Source: Blasia pusilla (Eukaryota > Marchantiophyta > Marchantiopsida > Blasiales). From it: a stretch of DNA of 64,000 bases. Under the pieces are notes generated by a model that was given only the letters and a program-made list of their open reading frames with translations, ran no database searches and was not told where the DNA came from. A program made the position numbers and the translations under genes. Below are positions 11,596 to 22,789 of the stretch, one piece after another (the first letter of the stretch is position 1; the number at the start of each line of letters is the position of its first letter). Location of the stretch: the NCBI GenBank assembly GCA_050084515.1, contig CM114272.1, forward strand, positions 52,266,001 through 52,330,000. Reading direction: 5' to 3'.

Positions 11596-13479
11596 GATCG
11601 GATCCTATCGTATCGTAACGCTTGTAAGCAGTGAGGAGCGGATCTTGAGCTGGACTCCGATGTAGAATAACGCTCGAGAACCGTTTCGGTTGGAAACGCT
11701 AGTTCTCAGCTTATGGGGCGGAGAACGAGCGCTTTAGCGTGAGCTGTTTCCTAGCGACAGCTTCGTTGAAGCATTGGATAGAATGGAAATACTTAAATAA
11801 AGCGTTAGCGCACAGCTACGGATCGGATGCACATGTCAAAATGTTCCGCACCCTGGGCACCACGTACCGCAACTATTGACGCAACCGATCTTGTCTGATG
11901 TCCGCGCCATGCGACAGGAGTTGCAAGATCTGAAGCCGAGGCGAGCACGATGTTTGAATCAGCGGCGAAATCCCAGTGAACGAAGCGTGAGTTGATATCG
12001 ATGGAGTCTTACTAGTAGGCGTCAATATACCGCTTCATTTTTTTGTTGTGCCGGCTTCCCGAAGTGATAATCCTGATTGTCGTAGGTGTCTCCGATCGGT
12101 TCATAACAAGTCAAACCGCGCAGACTGGGTCTGCTTCCAAGAGCTCGGAGACGATGGCAACTACATTTGAAGATAGACGTCGATCGGGACGATAGTCACT
12201 GCCGCTACTTGACCCTGCGACTCTGTGGAGTAACGGATCGCGAAAGGAGAAGATTTCCGATTTTCGTCGCTGGGGAGAATTTCGGTGCGAAAGCGAGATT
12301 TTTGTCAACAATTGCACGGCGCTCACACTAATGCTACGGCCATCTAGCCTATCATTGAGCATATCATGTATATTGAAAGAGAAATCTAATCAGTAGTAAT
12401 TCGATGGTAAAGGATTGATTAAAAAGCCCAAGTATACCTTTAAGTTCATGTGGGAACGATTTCACTTTTTCCTTCATACCCACTTCACGCCACCCAATAT
12501 TTGCCGCTCACCATTCAAAGTAACGTGTGTAAAGGTGAAAAGGTATTCCAGTGAAGAAAACGAGGGAGGCCAAGGAACAGAATATCAATAATAAAGAAAT
12601 ATGCGGAAAAGAAAAACATCAAGACGAGAAGGGACGTGCCATCCATGATAGAGACTAGGAGGAGACCATGCACACCCACCTCTTTCTTTTCCTTTCGACG
12701 TTCTCATTCACCAACTTGCGGATATGGAGAGCCCCAAGACATAAGTTGTCATGCTCGCCGATGGCACAAGGTTATTCTATAATCACTAGAAGTATTTAAA
12801 AGCTTGCGAGTGTGGAGAGTTCCAAGACATAAGTTGTTATGCATATCTTTCAACACAAATACATAGTAGTGTCTCGCATAAACTCACGGTTTAGCAAGTC
12901 GTACGCTCATTATTATCTACATCTTATTTACACCTATCAGTGAAAATTTGATTAAGTGGTCAACTCGAGTGTGAATCTCGGGTCACCTTTCAAACTAGTG
13001 AGTAATTCCATACAAAGTCAAATACCGACCTAAGCTTGCCTCAAATGAGTCTCGAACTTGAAATTATTAAGGTCCTAAATCTCTAAACTCCAATGCCTAC
13101 GTGTTAATCATCTCATTTAACCTCATAACCAACACTTGAAATTAAACCTGGAATTCGATTCCCCTTATATGAAATAATCATAGGGAAATACAACCCTTCC
13201 TTCTACCAAAGAATACCTTTTGTTACCTTCAACCCAAATTACCATACGGACGATTGTTGACCTCTTTGAACCTGGGAACGGGCAGTTCACAAGTTTTAAA
13301 GTCCATCTTTCTTACTTACTTGCTAAGTCGGAGCACCTCAAGTTCCTCCACCAAATTTTCTCCGTTCTCCCTTACATGTAGCTCTACGACTTCCGCATGG
13401 AAACCGAAGATTCACATGACTACCAACTTCGGCAGATGAAACAGTCCGTTGTGAGAATCGGATTTGTTGACGTTCGATT
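11596..13479. other. Intergenic sequence, no gene supported
   Basis: 11596-12360 has balanced composition and only short open frames. A stretch beginning cttgcg, followed by ggagag and ccaagacataagttgt, occurs at about 12715 and again at about 12803, a diverged 88-bp tandem duplication. The remainder shows no known protein similarity or RNA gene. Confidence 0.35.
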
Positions 13480-13850
13480 GCGACCGGGGTTTGATTCACT
13501 ACAAGAGACGTCGAAAAGACACCGAAGAACCCCGCCATCGCTCCGATTCCGAGCCCCAAGCGCGTTTAATGTGAAGAAAGATTGCAAGAATGGGAGTGGA
13601 ACCGGAGAGCCCCACCGTACGGAACAGGGATTATGAGGGCGCACACAAAGATGAGCATTCGCCAAAAACGATGTGTAGGGATGACAAGTTTCTGGACTTT
13701 GCCCTGATAAGCAGTTGTATGAGACATTCAACACTCCCAAGAATCCCAAGTTTAAGGGTGAATTTGTTGTTCTGCCTGCCTCGAAGAGGCAAGCAGAACA
13801 TGGAGTAGCGAGGTGGAGAAGGGGCCGCAGAGCACGCTGTCGTGCAAAAG
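13480..13850 (-). pseudogene. LRR receptor-like protein remnant, C-terminal block
   Basis: On the minus strand, 13749 downwards encodes a last LRR (GVLNVSYNCLSGQSP) and the typical LRR-RLP cap with a final Leu-Cys (FLANAHLCVRP). In another frame, near 13559-13490, lies a membrane segment, GLGIGAMAGFFGVFSTSLVV, of the kind that ends LRR-RLPs. The different frames show at least one frameshift. The block stops at 13850 where the Copia element begins, and the 5-bp AAAAG is repeated at 18853-18857 where minus-strand LRR coding resumes. LRR-RLPs are plasma-membrane receptors for defence or development; this copy cannot encode one. Confidence 0.7.
13769..13799. repeat. Hairpin-forming inverted repeat, 14-bp arms
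   Basis: gttctgcctgcctc, a GAA loop, then gaggcaagcagaac: the arms match except for one pair. It lies in the C-terminal LRR remnant just beside the Copia insertion and may be a fortuitous or post-insertion feature. Confidence 0.6.
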
Positions 13851-14068
13851 TGAATTTTATTTCAGAAATTTTGCTGAGCGGAATTGATTGGTCACAACCA
13901 TGTGACGAGTTTTATACATGAGCTAAGTGCTAGTTGCATGCTGTTTGATTGGAGCCTAACTCGTCTATGCAGCGTTTACGTTGCACCCAACTTGCCTCTG
14001 CAGCGTTTACGTTGAAGCCTCTTTGTTTACGGTGCAGCGCGGTTTGTTGCCGTTTACACATTCCAACA
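13851..14068 (-). repeat. Copia element 1, 3' LTR
   Basis: A 218-bp LTR with TG/CA ends, about 95% identical by eye to 18635-18852. Because the element is on the minus strand, this left-hand copy is its 3' LTR. It contains three gcagcgtttacg-like repeats near its centre. Confidence 0.93.
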
Positions 14069-14078
14069 TCCTCCCTTA
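14069..14078 (-). promoter_or_regulatory. Polypurine tract of Copia element 1
   Basis: Read on the minus strand, the sequence AAGGGAGGA directly precedes the TG of the 3' LTR, the position and composition of the plus-strand primer for reverse transcription. Confidence 0.8.
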
Positions 14079-14108
14079 ACGGAACATCCTCTTTGAACAC
14101 ATATGTTT

Positions 14109-15221
14109 TTACACAGAATCTAAAACACCAAGAAGTGATCTAAATCTTTCAAACTTAGCAGTAGGAAGGCCTTTGGTGAAGATGGCAGCAACCTGTTCGT
14201 CTCCCCGACACCACACAACATTGATGTCCCCACTCAGTACCTTTTCTCGAAAAAAGTGATGCTGCACTTCGATATGTTTGGTTCGTGAATGGAAGAGTGG
14301 ATTTCTGGACAAATACATAGAACTAATGTTATCTCCCAAGATTACAGTTGGATCAGATTGGGTAAATCGAAGTTCAACCAATAGTCCTCTAAGCCATATG
14401 GCTTCCGTTGTGGCATTTGTCAATCCACGGTATTCTGCCTCCGTGGAAGATAGAGAAATTGAGGCTTGCTTCTTTGATGAGAAGCTCACAGCCGCACTTC
14501 CAAAGGAGAAGAAATATCCTGAAGTTGATTTGCGAGTTATTGGACAACCTGCATAATCAGCATCTGAGAATCCCAAGATTATCGGAGCTTGTTGGATTCC
14601 TCTATCATAGGCAAGCCCAAATGTGTTTGTACCCTTTAGATACCTTGCCACCCTCTTTGCTGCAATAAGGTGAGACTTTCGGGGATAAGCCATATGTTGG
14701 CTGATTTGGCTTACTGCATATGCAATATTTGGTCGGGAGTTGGTGATATAGATAAGTGACCCCACCAATTTTTGGTACTCTTTCAAGTCCACCTTCTCCT
14801 CTTGATCATTATAAGTAAGTCTCTCTGTACTCGTCGGAGTGGGCGTTGATTTGCAGTCCTCTAGGCCAAAAGTTTGAAGCAAGATAGCTATATGCCTTTC
14901 TTGAGTCAAAAAGGTCCTTTTCGGCCCTCGCTTTACTTCAAGTCCTAGGCAGAAGTGTAAACTCCCAAGATCTTTCATTTTGAATGAAGAGGAGAGTCCT
15001 TGTTTAAGATCACGTATCCCTTGTACATCATCTCCAGTAATGATCAAGTCATCCACATATAAGATCACAATGACAATCCCGTAAGTAGAGATCTTGAGAT
15101 AAAGGTTCGGGTCGTGTTTACTCTTTGCAAATCCAAGTTTTTTTAACATAGTCGAGTCATAGGTTTGATTCCAGATTCGAATTGCTTGCATCAAGCCATA
15201 AAGAGCTTTCGCATCTTGCAA
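14109..15221 (-). pseudogene. Copia element 1 reverse transcriptase (C-terminal part) and RNase H
   Basis: A 370-residue open frame. It starts within RT (ALYGLMQA, where the family has a conserved Tyr-Gly-Leu) and carries the catalytic YVDD at 15048-15059. RNase H follows with SDADYAGCP, STSGYFF and LSSTEAEYRGL, then the NPLFHSRTKHIEV motif of Copia RNase H. The start methionine is not biological: the real frame joins the segment upstream of 15295 through a frameshift in 15222-15294. The protein would copy the element's RNA into DNA inside virus-like particles. The frameshift makes an active product unlikely. Confidence 0.9.
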
Positions 15222-15294
15222 ACAAGGTCTTGATTCAGGAGCAAGATAAAGCCTTGAGGTTGTTGTAGATATACCTCATCTTCCAAAGTGCCAT

Positions 15295-16920
15295 TTAAGA
15301 AGGCATTTTGAACATCCATCTACAATAGGGGCCAATCAAACATGACTGCAAGAGATATGATATGATCACTCGAATCGTGGTCATTTTTGCAACTGATGCA
15401 TATGTCTCATCATAATCAATGCCTTGGCGTTGTCGAAACCCTTTTGCTACTAGCCTTGCCTTGTACCTGGACAACGATCCATCAGCGTTATACTTACACT
15501 TATAAACCCACTTTGTAGGGATAGCACTCCTCCCTGATGGGAGACGGACCAGGTCCCATGTTCGGTTGGCAACTATGGCATTGTACTCCTCGGTCATTGC
15601 ATGTTGCCAATGTGGATTAGTGCATGCCTCTTGGAATGATTGAGGCTCAATGGGAGCTTGCTGAAATGGTGTATGACTTAGAAAGAAAGCCATGTGTAAA
15701 ATGTAATCCTCTCGTAAGTTGGAAGGAAGTTGGCGTAGTCGACTTGACATTCGTGGAGGTGGTAGCGCAAGTGTGGACTCCATATCGTCCAATCCTTGAC
15801 CTCTTTCACCAAGTGTTGGTGGTGGATCAACATCAGTTGTGGGCCCTAAGGATGGTGTATCCTTGTCAGATTCATTTTCTGACTCTTCATTCGGGGAGGT
15901 TTGAGGCCACTCTCGGTCGTTTGATTGATGATCTTCGCAGTGGGGAGTGTCTTCATCAAATATGACATCACGGCTCATAAACACCTTGTGGTGCTCCAAG
16001 GAGAAGAGCTTGTAAGCTTTCTCTCTAGTGCCATAGCCAATAAATATGCATCTCACACTTTTATCATCAAGTTTTCTCCTCAATTCTTTTGGTATATGTG
16101 CATAAGCTCCACACCCAAAGATTCGAAGGTGTGAGACATCTGGTTTGATGCCAGTGAAGACTTCTTCAGGCGTTTTCTCCTCCAAAGCCCTTGTTGGACA
16201 CTTGTTGAGGATGTAGATGGCCGTGTTTATGGCCTCTGCCCAGAGATAGTTGGGGAGATTTCGCCCCTTCAACATGCACCTTGCCATTTCAACTACCGTT
16301 TGATTCCTCCTCTCAACAATACCATTTTGTTGTGGGGTGTAGGGCGTAGTAAGTTGATGACGGATGCCATGATCGCAACAAAAGGTCTCAAATGTTTTCT
16401 CCATGAATTCACCTCCCCTATCCGTTCGTATCACCTTCACCTTTGAGGGCTGCTCGCCAAGGTGTAGATGCAAGGATCCCACTGCTGTAGTAGATTGAGT
16501 TCTCATCAATGTAAGAAATTTCTTGAGTATACCTAATGCATTGGATTTGTGTTGTAGGAAATAAACCCACATAAATCTTGAATGGTCATCAACTAATCGC
16601 ATGTAGTACCTTGCCCCTGATAGTGAAGCCGTTTGAATTGGTCCTCCAAGGTCGATGTTGACTAGGTGGAGGGGAGTTGGAGCCCTTGAGAGGGTATGTT
16701 TGTCAAACTTTTGCCTCGATTGCTTGCCTCGTAAGCAAGTGTCACAAGTGGATATTTCTCCACTTAATTTAGGTAACCCTCCAACCATATTGTCTTTGCT
16801 TAACAACTTGAGGCCCTTCGTGTTAAAGTGCCCAAGTCTTTCATGCCAAACTTTAGTTGGTTTGAAGATCTTGCAAATAGTTGAGGGGTTTAAGAAGTTT
16901 ATATAGTCCATATCTTGCAA
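15295..16920 (-). pseudogene. Copia element 1 GAG-pre-integrase, integrase and RT N-terminus
   Basis: A 541-residue open frame. In order: the GAG-pre-integrase zinc region (WHERLGHFN, then CDTCLRGKQ); the integrase core with its three acidic positions in VNIDLGGPIQT, VIRTDRGGEF and NGIVERRNQ; the IFGCGAYAHIP and RCIFIGYG region; an acidic, proline-rich linker; and the start of RVT_2 (WVYKCKYNADG, RLVAKGFRQ). Integrase inserts the cDNA and RT copies the genome. The frame is lost just after 15295 in the RT, so this segment and 14109-15221 represent one broken polyprotein. Confidence 0.9.
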
Positions 16921-17042
16921 ATGTTAAGAACTCGCATCCTTTGGAATAAAAACAACCTTCATATTCTCTCTTTCGGTGATCTGGCCGATGGAGATAAGGT
17001 TGTGTTAAATGGAATATGCCACACATCCTTGATTGTATAATC

Positions 17043-17444
17043 TTAGGGCAATGTCACTTGCACATCTCCTTCCCCAATCGTAGAGTGAATGGAGCCGTCT
17101 CCCATTGATACTTCAGGTCCATTCATCAAAGGTTTGTAAGATGTGAACCAACCTTTATTTTTGATCATGTGGTTGCTGGCGCCGCTATCAATGAACCACT
17201 TGTCCACTTGGTTTGTGGTAACCAATGCCGAGATAAGTCCTTGTGCATCATCTTCACTTTCTGGTGTGAGTGCTCGATTGGTTCTCCCATTCTTGGCGAG
17301 GAAGCTTCGTTGCTTTTCTTGTGGTCTCATTGATCGATTGTGGCGATCATTCATGTACCAACATTGATTGGAGTCATGGCCAATCTTACCGCATATTGTG
17401 CACTCCTTCTTGCTGGTAGTGCAATAGGTCTTACCATTGAACAT
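17043..17444 (-). pseudogene. Copia element 1 zinc knuckle and aspartic protease
   Basis: This frame contains a CCHC knuckle, CTICGKIGHDSNQC (17361-17402), then the retropepsin motif WFIDSGASNHM with DSG at 17181-17189. The knuckle is the nucleic-acid-binding end of gag and the protease cleaves the polyprotein. It is separated from integrase by a disrupted stretch, 16921-17042. The frame upstream of it differs, showing a frameshift near 17.4 kb. Confidence 0.88.
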
Positions 17445-17627
17445 TTTCTCGGTGGTGCGGAAGGTTTGGGCCTTTGGTCCGGATGTGTTGCACTCTTGTG
17501 ATCGCCTTTCTTCATATTGACGAGGGAATGTTCCCTTCTTCTAGCTGAATAGAGCGCTAGGTCCCGATTCTTGTTCTTCTTGGGCAGCAAGGTTGTTGCG
17601 TCTCCTTTCTTCTTCAAGTAGGAGTGT

Positions 17628-18175
17628 TCATAGTTCAGAAAAAGTAGGCGTCTTTTCTCTCACGGCTAGAGAGTTTATGAAGTCCCCGTAGGAGTCTTGG
17701 GCCACACTATTCATCATAATGGCTGCCATGGTTTCATCATCAATTAAGACCTTAACGTCTGCCAAATCACCTCTTAGCTCTTTCATAATGCTGAGGTGTG
17801 AATACATAGTCAAGGTCGAGCTCATCTTCATTGAGTAAATTCGCCTCTGCAATGGCAGTTTTCTGGTCATGCTTGTGCTAGCATGAACCGCTTCAAGTGT
17901 AGTCCAAGCTTCCTTGGAGGTCTCTGCATGTTTCAAATGAGGGATTTGAGAATCTCTCGTTGACATCATCAGAATTCCAAGGGCCTTTCGATCTCTCTTC
18001 TCGAAGTCTTTCGTGGCTCGAGCATCCATATTCGAGGTCTTCTCTTCTCTTCCATCAACTATATCGTAAAGATCAGATGCCTCAAAATGGCCTTCATCAT
18101 GTATCGCCAAGGGCTGTAATTGCTCTCATCGAGCTTGTGGCTCTCACTCAATATGTTGTCGGTAAGGCTCGTCAT
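17628..18175 (-). pseudogene. Copia element 1 gag
   Basis: Gag appears to start at a minus-strand ATG at 18175 (MTSLTDNILSESHKLDESNY, then WRYMMK), the usual opening of Copia gag with a conserved Trp. The frame shifts near 18110 and continues in 17628-18110 with KEAWTTLEAVHAS and a helical gag_2-type region (LPLQRRIYSMKM). Gag forms the particle shell. At least one more frameshift separates it from the zinc knuckle. Confidence 0.8.
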
Positions 18176-18622
18176 CTTTGATCTTGATAGGTGCTCGCTT
18201 CGATCTTGCTGGTCTTGCTTGCCTGCATATGATCGACTTCTGATTGCTAGTCTTCTTCCTCTTCTTTCAGCTTGATATTTGTCCCTGTGAAAAAAGAAAA
18301 AAGAAAAAAAAGGTACAAACAGGGTACACACTTCTCTTCACTTGCATGCTCCTGTTTTCTATCCAGAGTTCTGTCATATTTTCACTGTATATGAGTACCT
18401 CTATTGGGAGTGTGCTTACTGTCCCTGTCAAAGGGTACAGAGTTCTCTTTGTCCAATTCTCTCTGTATATGAGTACCAATCTCACTCGGAGTAGGAAGTA
18501 GCTCTTGTAATCGTAAATTGCTCAGGTGCAGTTTCAGCTTGTGAGAAATTGCTAGAGATCTCACGTGTAATATGCACGAGTTTCAGTTTGTAAGAAATTG
18601 TTAGAAATCTCACATGAAACCT

Positions 18623-18634
18623 GCTCTGATACCA
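18623..18634 (-). promoter_or_regulatory. Primer-binding site (tRNA-iMet) of Copia element 1
   Basis: On the minus strand TGGTATCAGAGC follows directly after the 5' LTR. It is the standard plant Copia site complementary to the 3' end of initiator tRNA-Met. Confidence 0.95.
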
Positions 18635-18852
18635 TGAAGTTTATTTCAGAAATTCTGCTGAGTGGAATTGATTGGTCACAGCCATGTGAAGAGTTTTATA
18701 CACGAGCTAAGTGCTAGTTGCATGTTGTTTGATTGGAGCCTAACTCATCTATGCAGCGTTTACGTTGCACCCAACTTGCCTCTGCAGCGTTTACGTTGAA
18801 GCCTCTTTGTTTACGGTGCAGCGCGGCTTGTTGCCATTTACACATTCCAACA
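18635..18852 (-). repeat. Copia element 1, 5' LTR
   Basis: A 218-bp LTR, partner of 13851-14068, with TG/CA ends. It is followed immediately (minus strand) by the primer-binding site, which fixes it as the 5' LTR and presumed promoter of the element. Confidence 0.93.
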
Positions 18853-19616
18853 AAAAGAACTAACGTGGTCCCCGTAGAATCCGACATGTTTGCGAAGTTG
18901 ACTAAGATCGATCCATCGAGTCGGCCGGCAGCCAAAAAGATGAACTGGAGTTGCGAGGAGAGCCTGCTCAGAGGCCCGCTAAGATTGTTGTTATTGAGAG
19001 CAAGGTAAGTCACGTTCGGGAGATTACTGAGCTCATCGGGGATTGATGCATCCGGATGATTGTCTCCCAGATTGAGGTAGATCAGGTTAGTGAGGTTCCC
19101 AATCCATGCTGGAACAGTGCCGGTGAGAGAAGTGTAGTACAGCCAGATGGATCGGAGATTTGACATCTGACAAGAGCACTTGGAACACTGCCCGTTAAGC
19201 CATTCTGCGCGAGGTCAAACCTTCCGAAGCTGATGAGATTCATGAGGCTGTCCGGGATCTGTCCCGTGAGCGATTTATTGCGTACGAATAGTGTGGTGAG
19301 GTTTCTGAGATTTCCTATGACCTATCGAATGTTGCCATTGAACGTGTTGTTGTGAATCCGCAAGGTTTTCCTCTTTCATGCTTTTCCAATATCTTCCGGG
19401 ATTTCCCCGACCATCGAATGCGTATCCGGATGTATCTCTTTCAAAAGAAACAACGAGCCCAAGAGGTTTGGAGGGATGGAACCTGAAATGAAGTTTCTTC
19501 CGATCAAGATTCAACTCGATTTGCATCGACAGTTGAAGCAAACATATCGGAAACGGACCACTGAGTTGGTCGAGGGCAAAACCAAGAATCAAGGCTTGAA
19601 GGGAGGTCGCCAAAAA
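18853..19616 (-). pseudogene. LRR receptor-like protein remnant, middle block
   Basis: Minus-strand LRR units include SLQALILGFALDQLSGPFP, IWLYYTSLTGTVPAWIGNL, IYLNLGDNHPDASIPDELS and YLALNNNNLSGPLS, each with the plant-type LxxLxLxxNxLxGxIP spacing. They lie in different frames, so there are several frameshifts. The block ends at the AAAAG duplication beside the Copia element and resumes at 13850. Upstream it ends near 19616, where non-coding sequence begins. I infer that it joins the N-terminal block at 26320-27750. Confidence 0.75.
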
Positions 19617-20399
19617 GAATACTTAGACATAAGCATCGCACATAAGAATGAATGAATGAATGATTGCTTTACTACTCCATCAAGAATGAGAAAGCTTCAA
19701 AGTGTATACAAGCTCGAGAGGGTACTACTCCCTTGCTCAGACTATTCCTACAGCATAAGGATTTCGTAAGAGAATGATGATTATGGCTTCTGTCTTGCTT
19801 CTTAAATACTCGCTTGAGTAGAAGTGATCCAAAGACTCGAAGCGTTCTTGATGAAGCAAGTGTCTCCTCACCATTTCTAAATACCTAGATCTATGGTTCT
19901 CTTAGCTTTTCCTACGATCCTTGTGAATCCGCAGAACAAAACTATCCTAACTACCAATTTGATACAAAGGGTCGCGCCTCTTCCTAGTCTAACTGTTCTA
20001 ACGTGGGTCGCTTGAAATCATAGTCGTTCTTAGCTTCGCTTCGCTGTACTTCATGAGGACGAAGCACTCCATGCTTCGTTCTTATTTAAGGTGCTTTGTG
20101 CTTCGCGCTTCGTACAAGAGCGAAGTACTTCTTTCTCTTCTTCTTCATGCTTCGATATGCTTCGTTATAGAGTGAAGCACTTTGTAGACAGAGCTTCGTT
20201 GAGCTTCGTTATTGCATTTTCCTCTCCTCTAAGGCAAATCCTTGATCTTCCATCTCTCTGCCTTCTCCCAGGAGCTTCGTGATTCACTTTAATCTTACTC
20301 ATTCCTTCTCATAATAATATATAATAATCAAAATCATAATGTACAAGAGTCTTTGTTGAATAAAAAGATACATTTCTTCAAAAGTACAAAGTTGTGGGT
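19617..20399. repeat. Non-coding block rich in GCTTCG / CGAAGC motifs
   Basis: A short gaatgaatgaatgaatga run is at about 19646-19663. Between about 20030 and 20290 the words gcttcg and cgaagc/cgaagt recur more than a dozen times in both orientations. No ORF is convincing. It is probably transposon-derived (LTR or non-autonomous element) and belongs to the block that interrupts the LRR gene. Exact ends were not found. Confidence 0.4.
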
Positions 20400-20400
20400 A

Positions 20401-20853
20401 TCACAGCAGCCGTGACAATCCTTTGCTGCTCGAAGATACAGGCCGCCAAGAAGAGCGCTTCATTGAGCTGGAGCGGAGGGAGAACGTGTCTGTGTTTGAG
20501 CGTGCTAAGTTTATCCAAGCTCCAGTATCTACATAAATATCTGCAGTATTTATATAAGCTATGAAGTACATTGCAAGCAAGATGCAGTGCTACATCACCA
20601 TTCTCAATCCCGAACTTGGCCCCCATTTCTACAAAGAGCTGAAGGCGATAATCAAGTGCCAGCGGAAGAGGGATGAAGATCCACAGGGTCAGATTGGGGA
20701 GAAAGTGTCTCTCGACCGCGTCCATCAATTTGCCTTGTCTGGAATTTCAAAATTTAGGAGAATCCGACTGATGAAAATCAGTCTCGAGGGCATAGAGGCC
20801 CAAAAGAGGGCGACACACCATCCTCGGGTGTCTCTAATCCAGTGATCTCCCAC
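20401..20853 (+). pseudogene. Inverted partial copy of the methyltransferase-like element's 5' coding part
   Basis: The plus strand here matches the minus strand of about 24898-25325 across roughly 450 bp, giving nearly the same peptide (for example ASKMQCYITILNPELGP against ASKMQRYIAILNPELGP, then KRDEDPQG and IRLMKISLEG). Homology ends at the same point in both copies, after gtgatctcccac. This copy keeps a glutamine codon where the longer copy has a TGA after HRVH. It carries its own frame breaks near 20530. It is a fragment with no complete gene. Confidence 0.7.
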
Positions 20854-21455
20854 GGGGGCTGGTCTTCTGGAAGGAGAGAGTAAGAGAGGAGAGGAAGAGA
20901 GGAAGAGAGGAGAGTCTCTCTTAAAAAAAAAAGGGCCAAATCCGCCTCCTCTCTTCAAAACTTTTTGACATATTTGAAATTTTTGTTTGCTTTCAAATTC
21001 ATGAAATCTTTAGAAGAGAGTAGGTAGTGGTCCACATTCGGGCCTAAAGAAACCTCCTTTTTCCACGGGGCGAAAAAAAAGTATACATCATGAGACCACT
21101 ACAAACATTTTTCCATCACTCTCCATGTGAGCCTAAGTTTCTTAACATTGCCTGTCTCGGTCTACAATAAGCAGTGCCCATGGGTATTTTTGTTGGAGGA
21201 CCACCCGGATGCGCATCGGTACGATGCCAACCTCTCTTTTTGCAGGGATTGTTGCCTACATCATGGCCTCCCCTGAATTGCCTCATAACCAACTTTCTGC
21301 TGGTTATGAGTGGTGTTGCTCAAGACTAACTTTGTGAAATGTGAACACGTGAGACGATAATTGAACTAAAAGATTGTTAGCTGTTTGGAGTAAAGAGGAA
21401 CTGATGTCCCTTCATTCAGATCCTAAATCTGAGAAACCGAGAAGCTGCACCCCTC
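20854..21455. other. Unassigned sequence within the interrupting block
   Basis: 20870-20925 is a purine-rich tract (gagagg/agagag repeats). The rest shows no gene or known repeat. It lies between the inverted fragment and the first palindromic motifs. Confidence 0.35.
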
Positions 21456-22561
21456 CCAACCCGTCGGAATTTTACAGGTTGCAACTCTTGCAACCCATCG
21501 GAATCAAATGGCTTGCACCCCTTGCAAGCAAGCTCACCATAAGAAAGGAAATATTTTGAGAAGTGATTCCCTTCCACCCTACACCCACGAAAATCCAACA
21601 GGTTGGGAATCCGAAATGGCAATCCGACAGGTAGTAGGAATCCTGCACATCTTAGACAAGGAAAGAAGCCTATAACTGGTTTGACGAATGTAGGGGAATG
21701 AGCCAAAAGTTAAGAAGCCCGCCACAATGCGTCAGAAGTTGGTCTCACAGGGAAAAAGTCCAATCACTCAAGCAGCCAACCTGTCGGAATCTGATAGCTT
21801 GCTTGGAAATGGTTAAAAAGTTGCAGTGGGCAAAAAGCAAAAAGTTGCAACCCGTCTGAATCATACGGGTTGCAAAATTGTAATTTTGAGTAGCTAAAAG
21901 AACACAATCCACAAGTCCAAAAAAAATTTCCAGCAAACTTTTACAAACACCATTATCAGTTGAAAAAATCTCGTTCTTTATTACCTCCCAAGGGACCTCG
22001 GAAATGTACATTTGATCTAGTCTATGATTTCTTCACCCTCATCATCTACAAATTTACTCATAACTCTCCTAGGTTCCTATACAAAAGGAATGTCCTGGGA
22101 TACAAGTGGCTCCTCTAGCCGATTGTAGACGGGGATCGAAAATGTTGGCGAATTCGAGAGCCTTGGCCCCCCCCTAGGTACACCATAACGGTCCCATGTA
22201 ACCTGATTTGAGTCCCACCGCCTTCCTCGGCAGTATATCTTGTATGCTCTGCAATGTGACACCCATCCAGTATCAATATGTGCTCCGTCCTTGGTAATAC
22301 CATGATGGCAATCCCACAGGTAGTAGGAATCCAACCCGTCTGAGAGAAGAGAAGAAGCCTACGCCTTGTTTGACGATACTAGGCGAAGGTGCCAAAGTGA
22401 AGAAGCCCGCCAGACTGCCTCTTAAGTTGGACCAACAGGGAAAGAGTCCGATCACTCACGCAGCCAACCTGTCGGAATCTGACAAGTTGCCTGGAAGTGG
22501 TTAAAAAGGTGCAGTGGTCAAAAAGTGAAAAGTTGCAAGCCGTGGAAATCCGACGGGTTGC
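21456..22561. repeat. Palindromic CAACCCGTCGGA motif copies, left group
   Basis: Degenerate copies of a palindrome of the form CAACCCGTCGGA/TCCGACGGGTTG lie at about 21457-21482, 21490-21517, 21779-21803, 21845-21873, 22466-22492 and 22533-22561. They are related to the array at 25551-26104 on the other side of the methyltransferase-like gene. The spacing is irregular here because the region is also duplicated. Confidence 0.7.
21616..22055. repeat. Direct duplication, copy A (about 440 bp)
   Basis: Matches 22306-22755 in the same orientation. Shared words include caggtagtaggaatcc, gaagcccgcca, the gcagccaacctgtcggaatctga stretch, and cattatcag/ccatcg before aaaaaatct. Copy B lies directly downstream (minus strand) of the methyltransferase-like stop at about 22790, so A probably trails a second, largely eroded gene end at 22060-22300. 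Confidence 0.7.
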
Positions 22562-22755
22562 AAAATAGAAGTCCTCGGAGTACATAGCGATCACATTTGA
22601 AAAGACATAAAAGATATTCAGCAGACTTTTAGAGACACCACCATCGTTCGAAAAAATCTTGTCCTTTATTACATCCGAAGAAGCTCGGAACTGTATATTT
22701 GATCTATTTTATGAAATCTTTTGCCTCATCATCAAATAAATCCCTACTCCAAACG
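22306..22755. repeat. Direct duplication, copy B (about 450 bp)
   Basis: Partner of 21616-22055. It immediately follows, on the minus strand, the acidic C-terminus (ELSDDDE) of the methyltransferase-like pseudogene, so it looks like the 3' untranslated end of that unit. Confidence 0.7.
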
Positions 22756-22789
22756 TTGCAGTCAAACTGGGTCCTTAAGTGCTTTGAAC

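Larger units (their letters stand above)
13851..18852 (-). mobile_element. Complete Copia (Ty1) retrotransposon, 5,002 bp
   Basis: Two 218-bp LTRs in the same orientation (13851-14068 and 18635-18852) both begin TG and end CA, and the element is flanked by a perfect 5-bp duplication AAAAG (13846-13850 and 18853-18857). The minus strand shows the primer-binding site, then gag, protease, integrase, reverse transcriptase and RNase H, then a purine tract, the Copia domain order. I count about ten differences between the LTRs by eye, mostly transitions, so the insertion is old but not ancient. Coding is broken by several frameshifts, so the element is non-autonomous today. It sits inside an LRR receptor-like pseudogene on the same strand. 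Confidence 0.95.
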
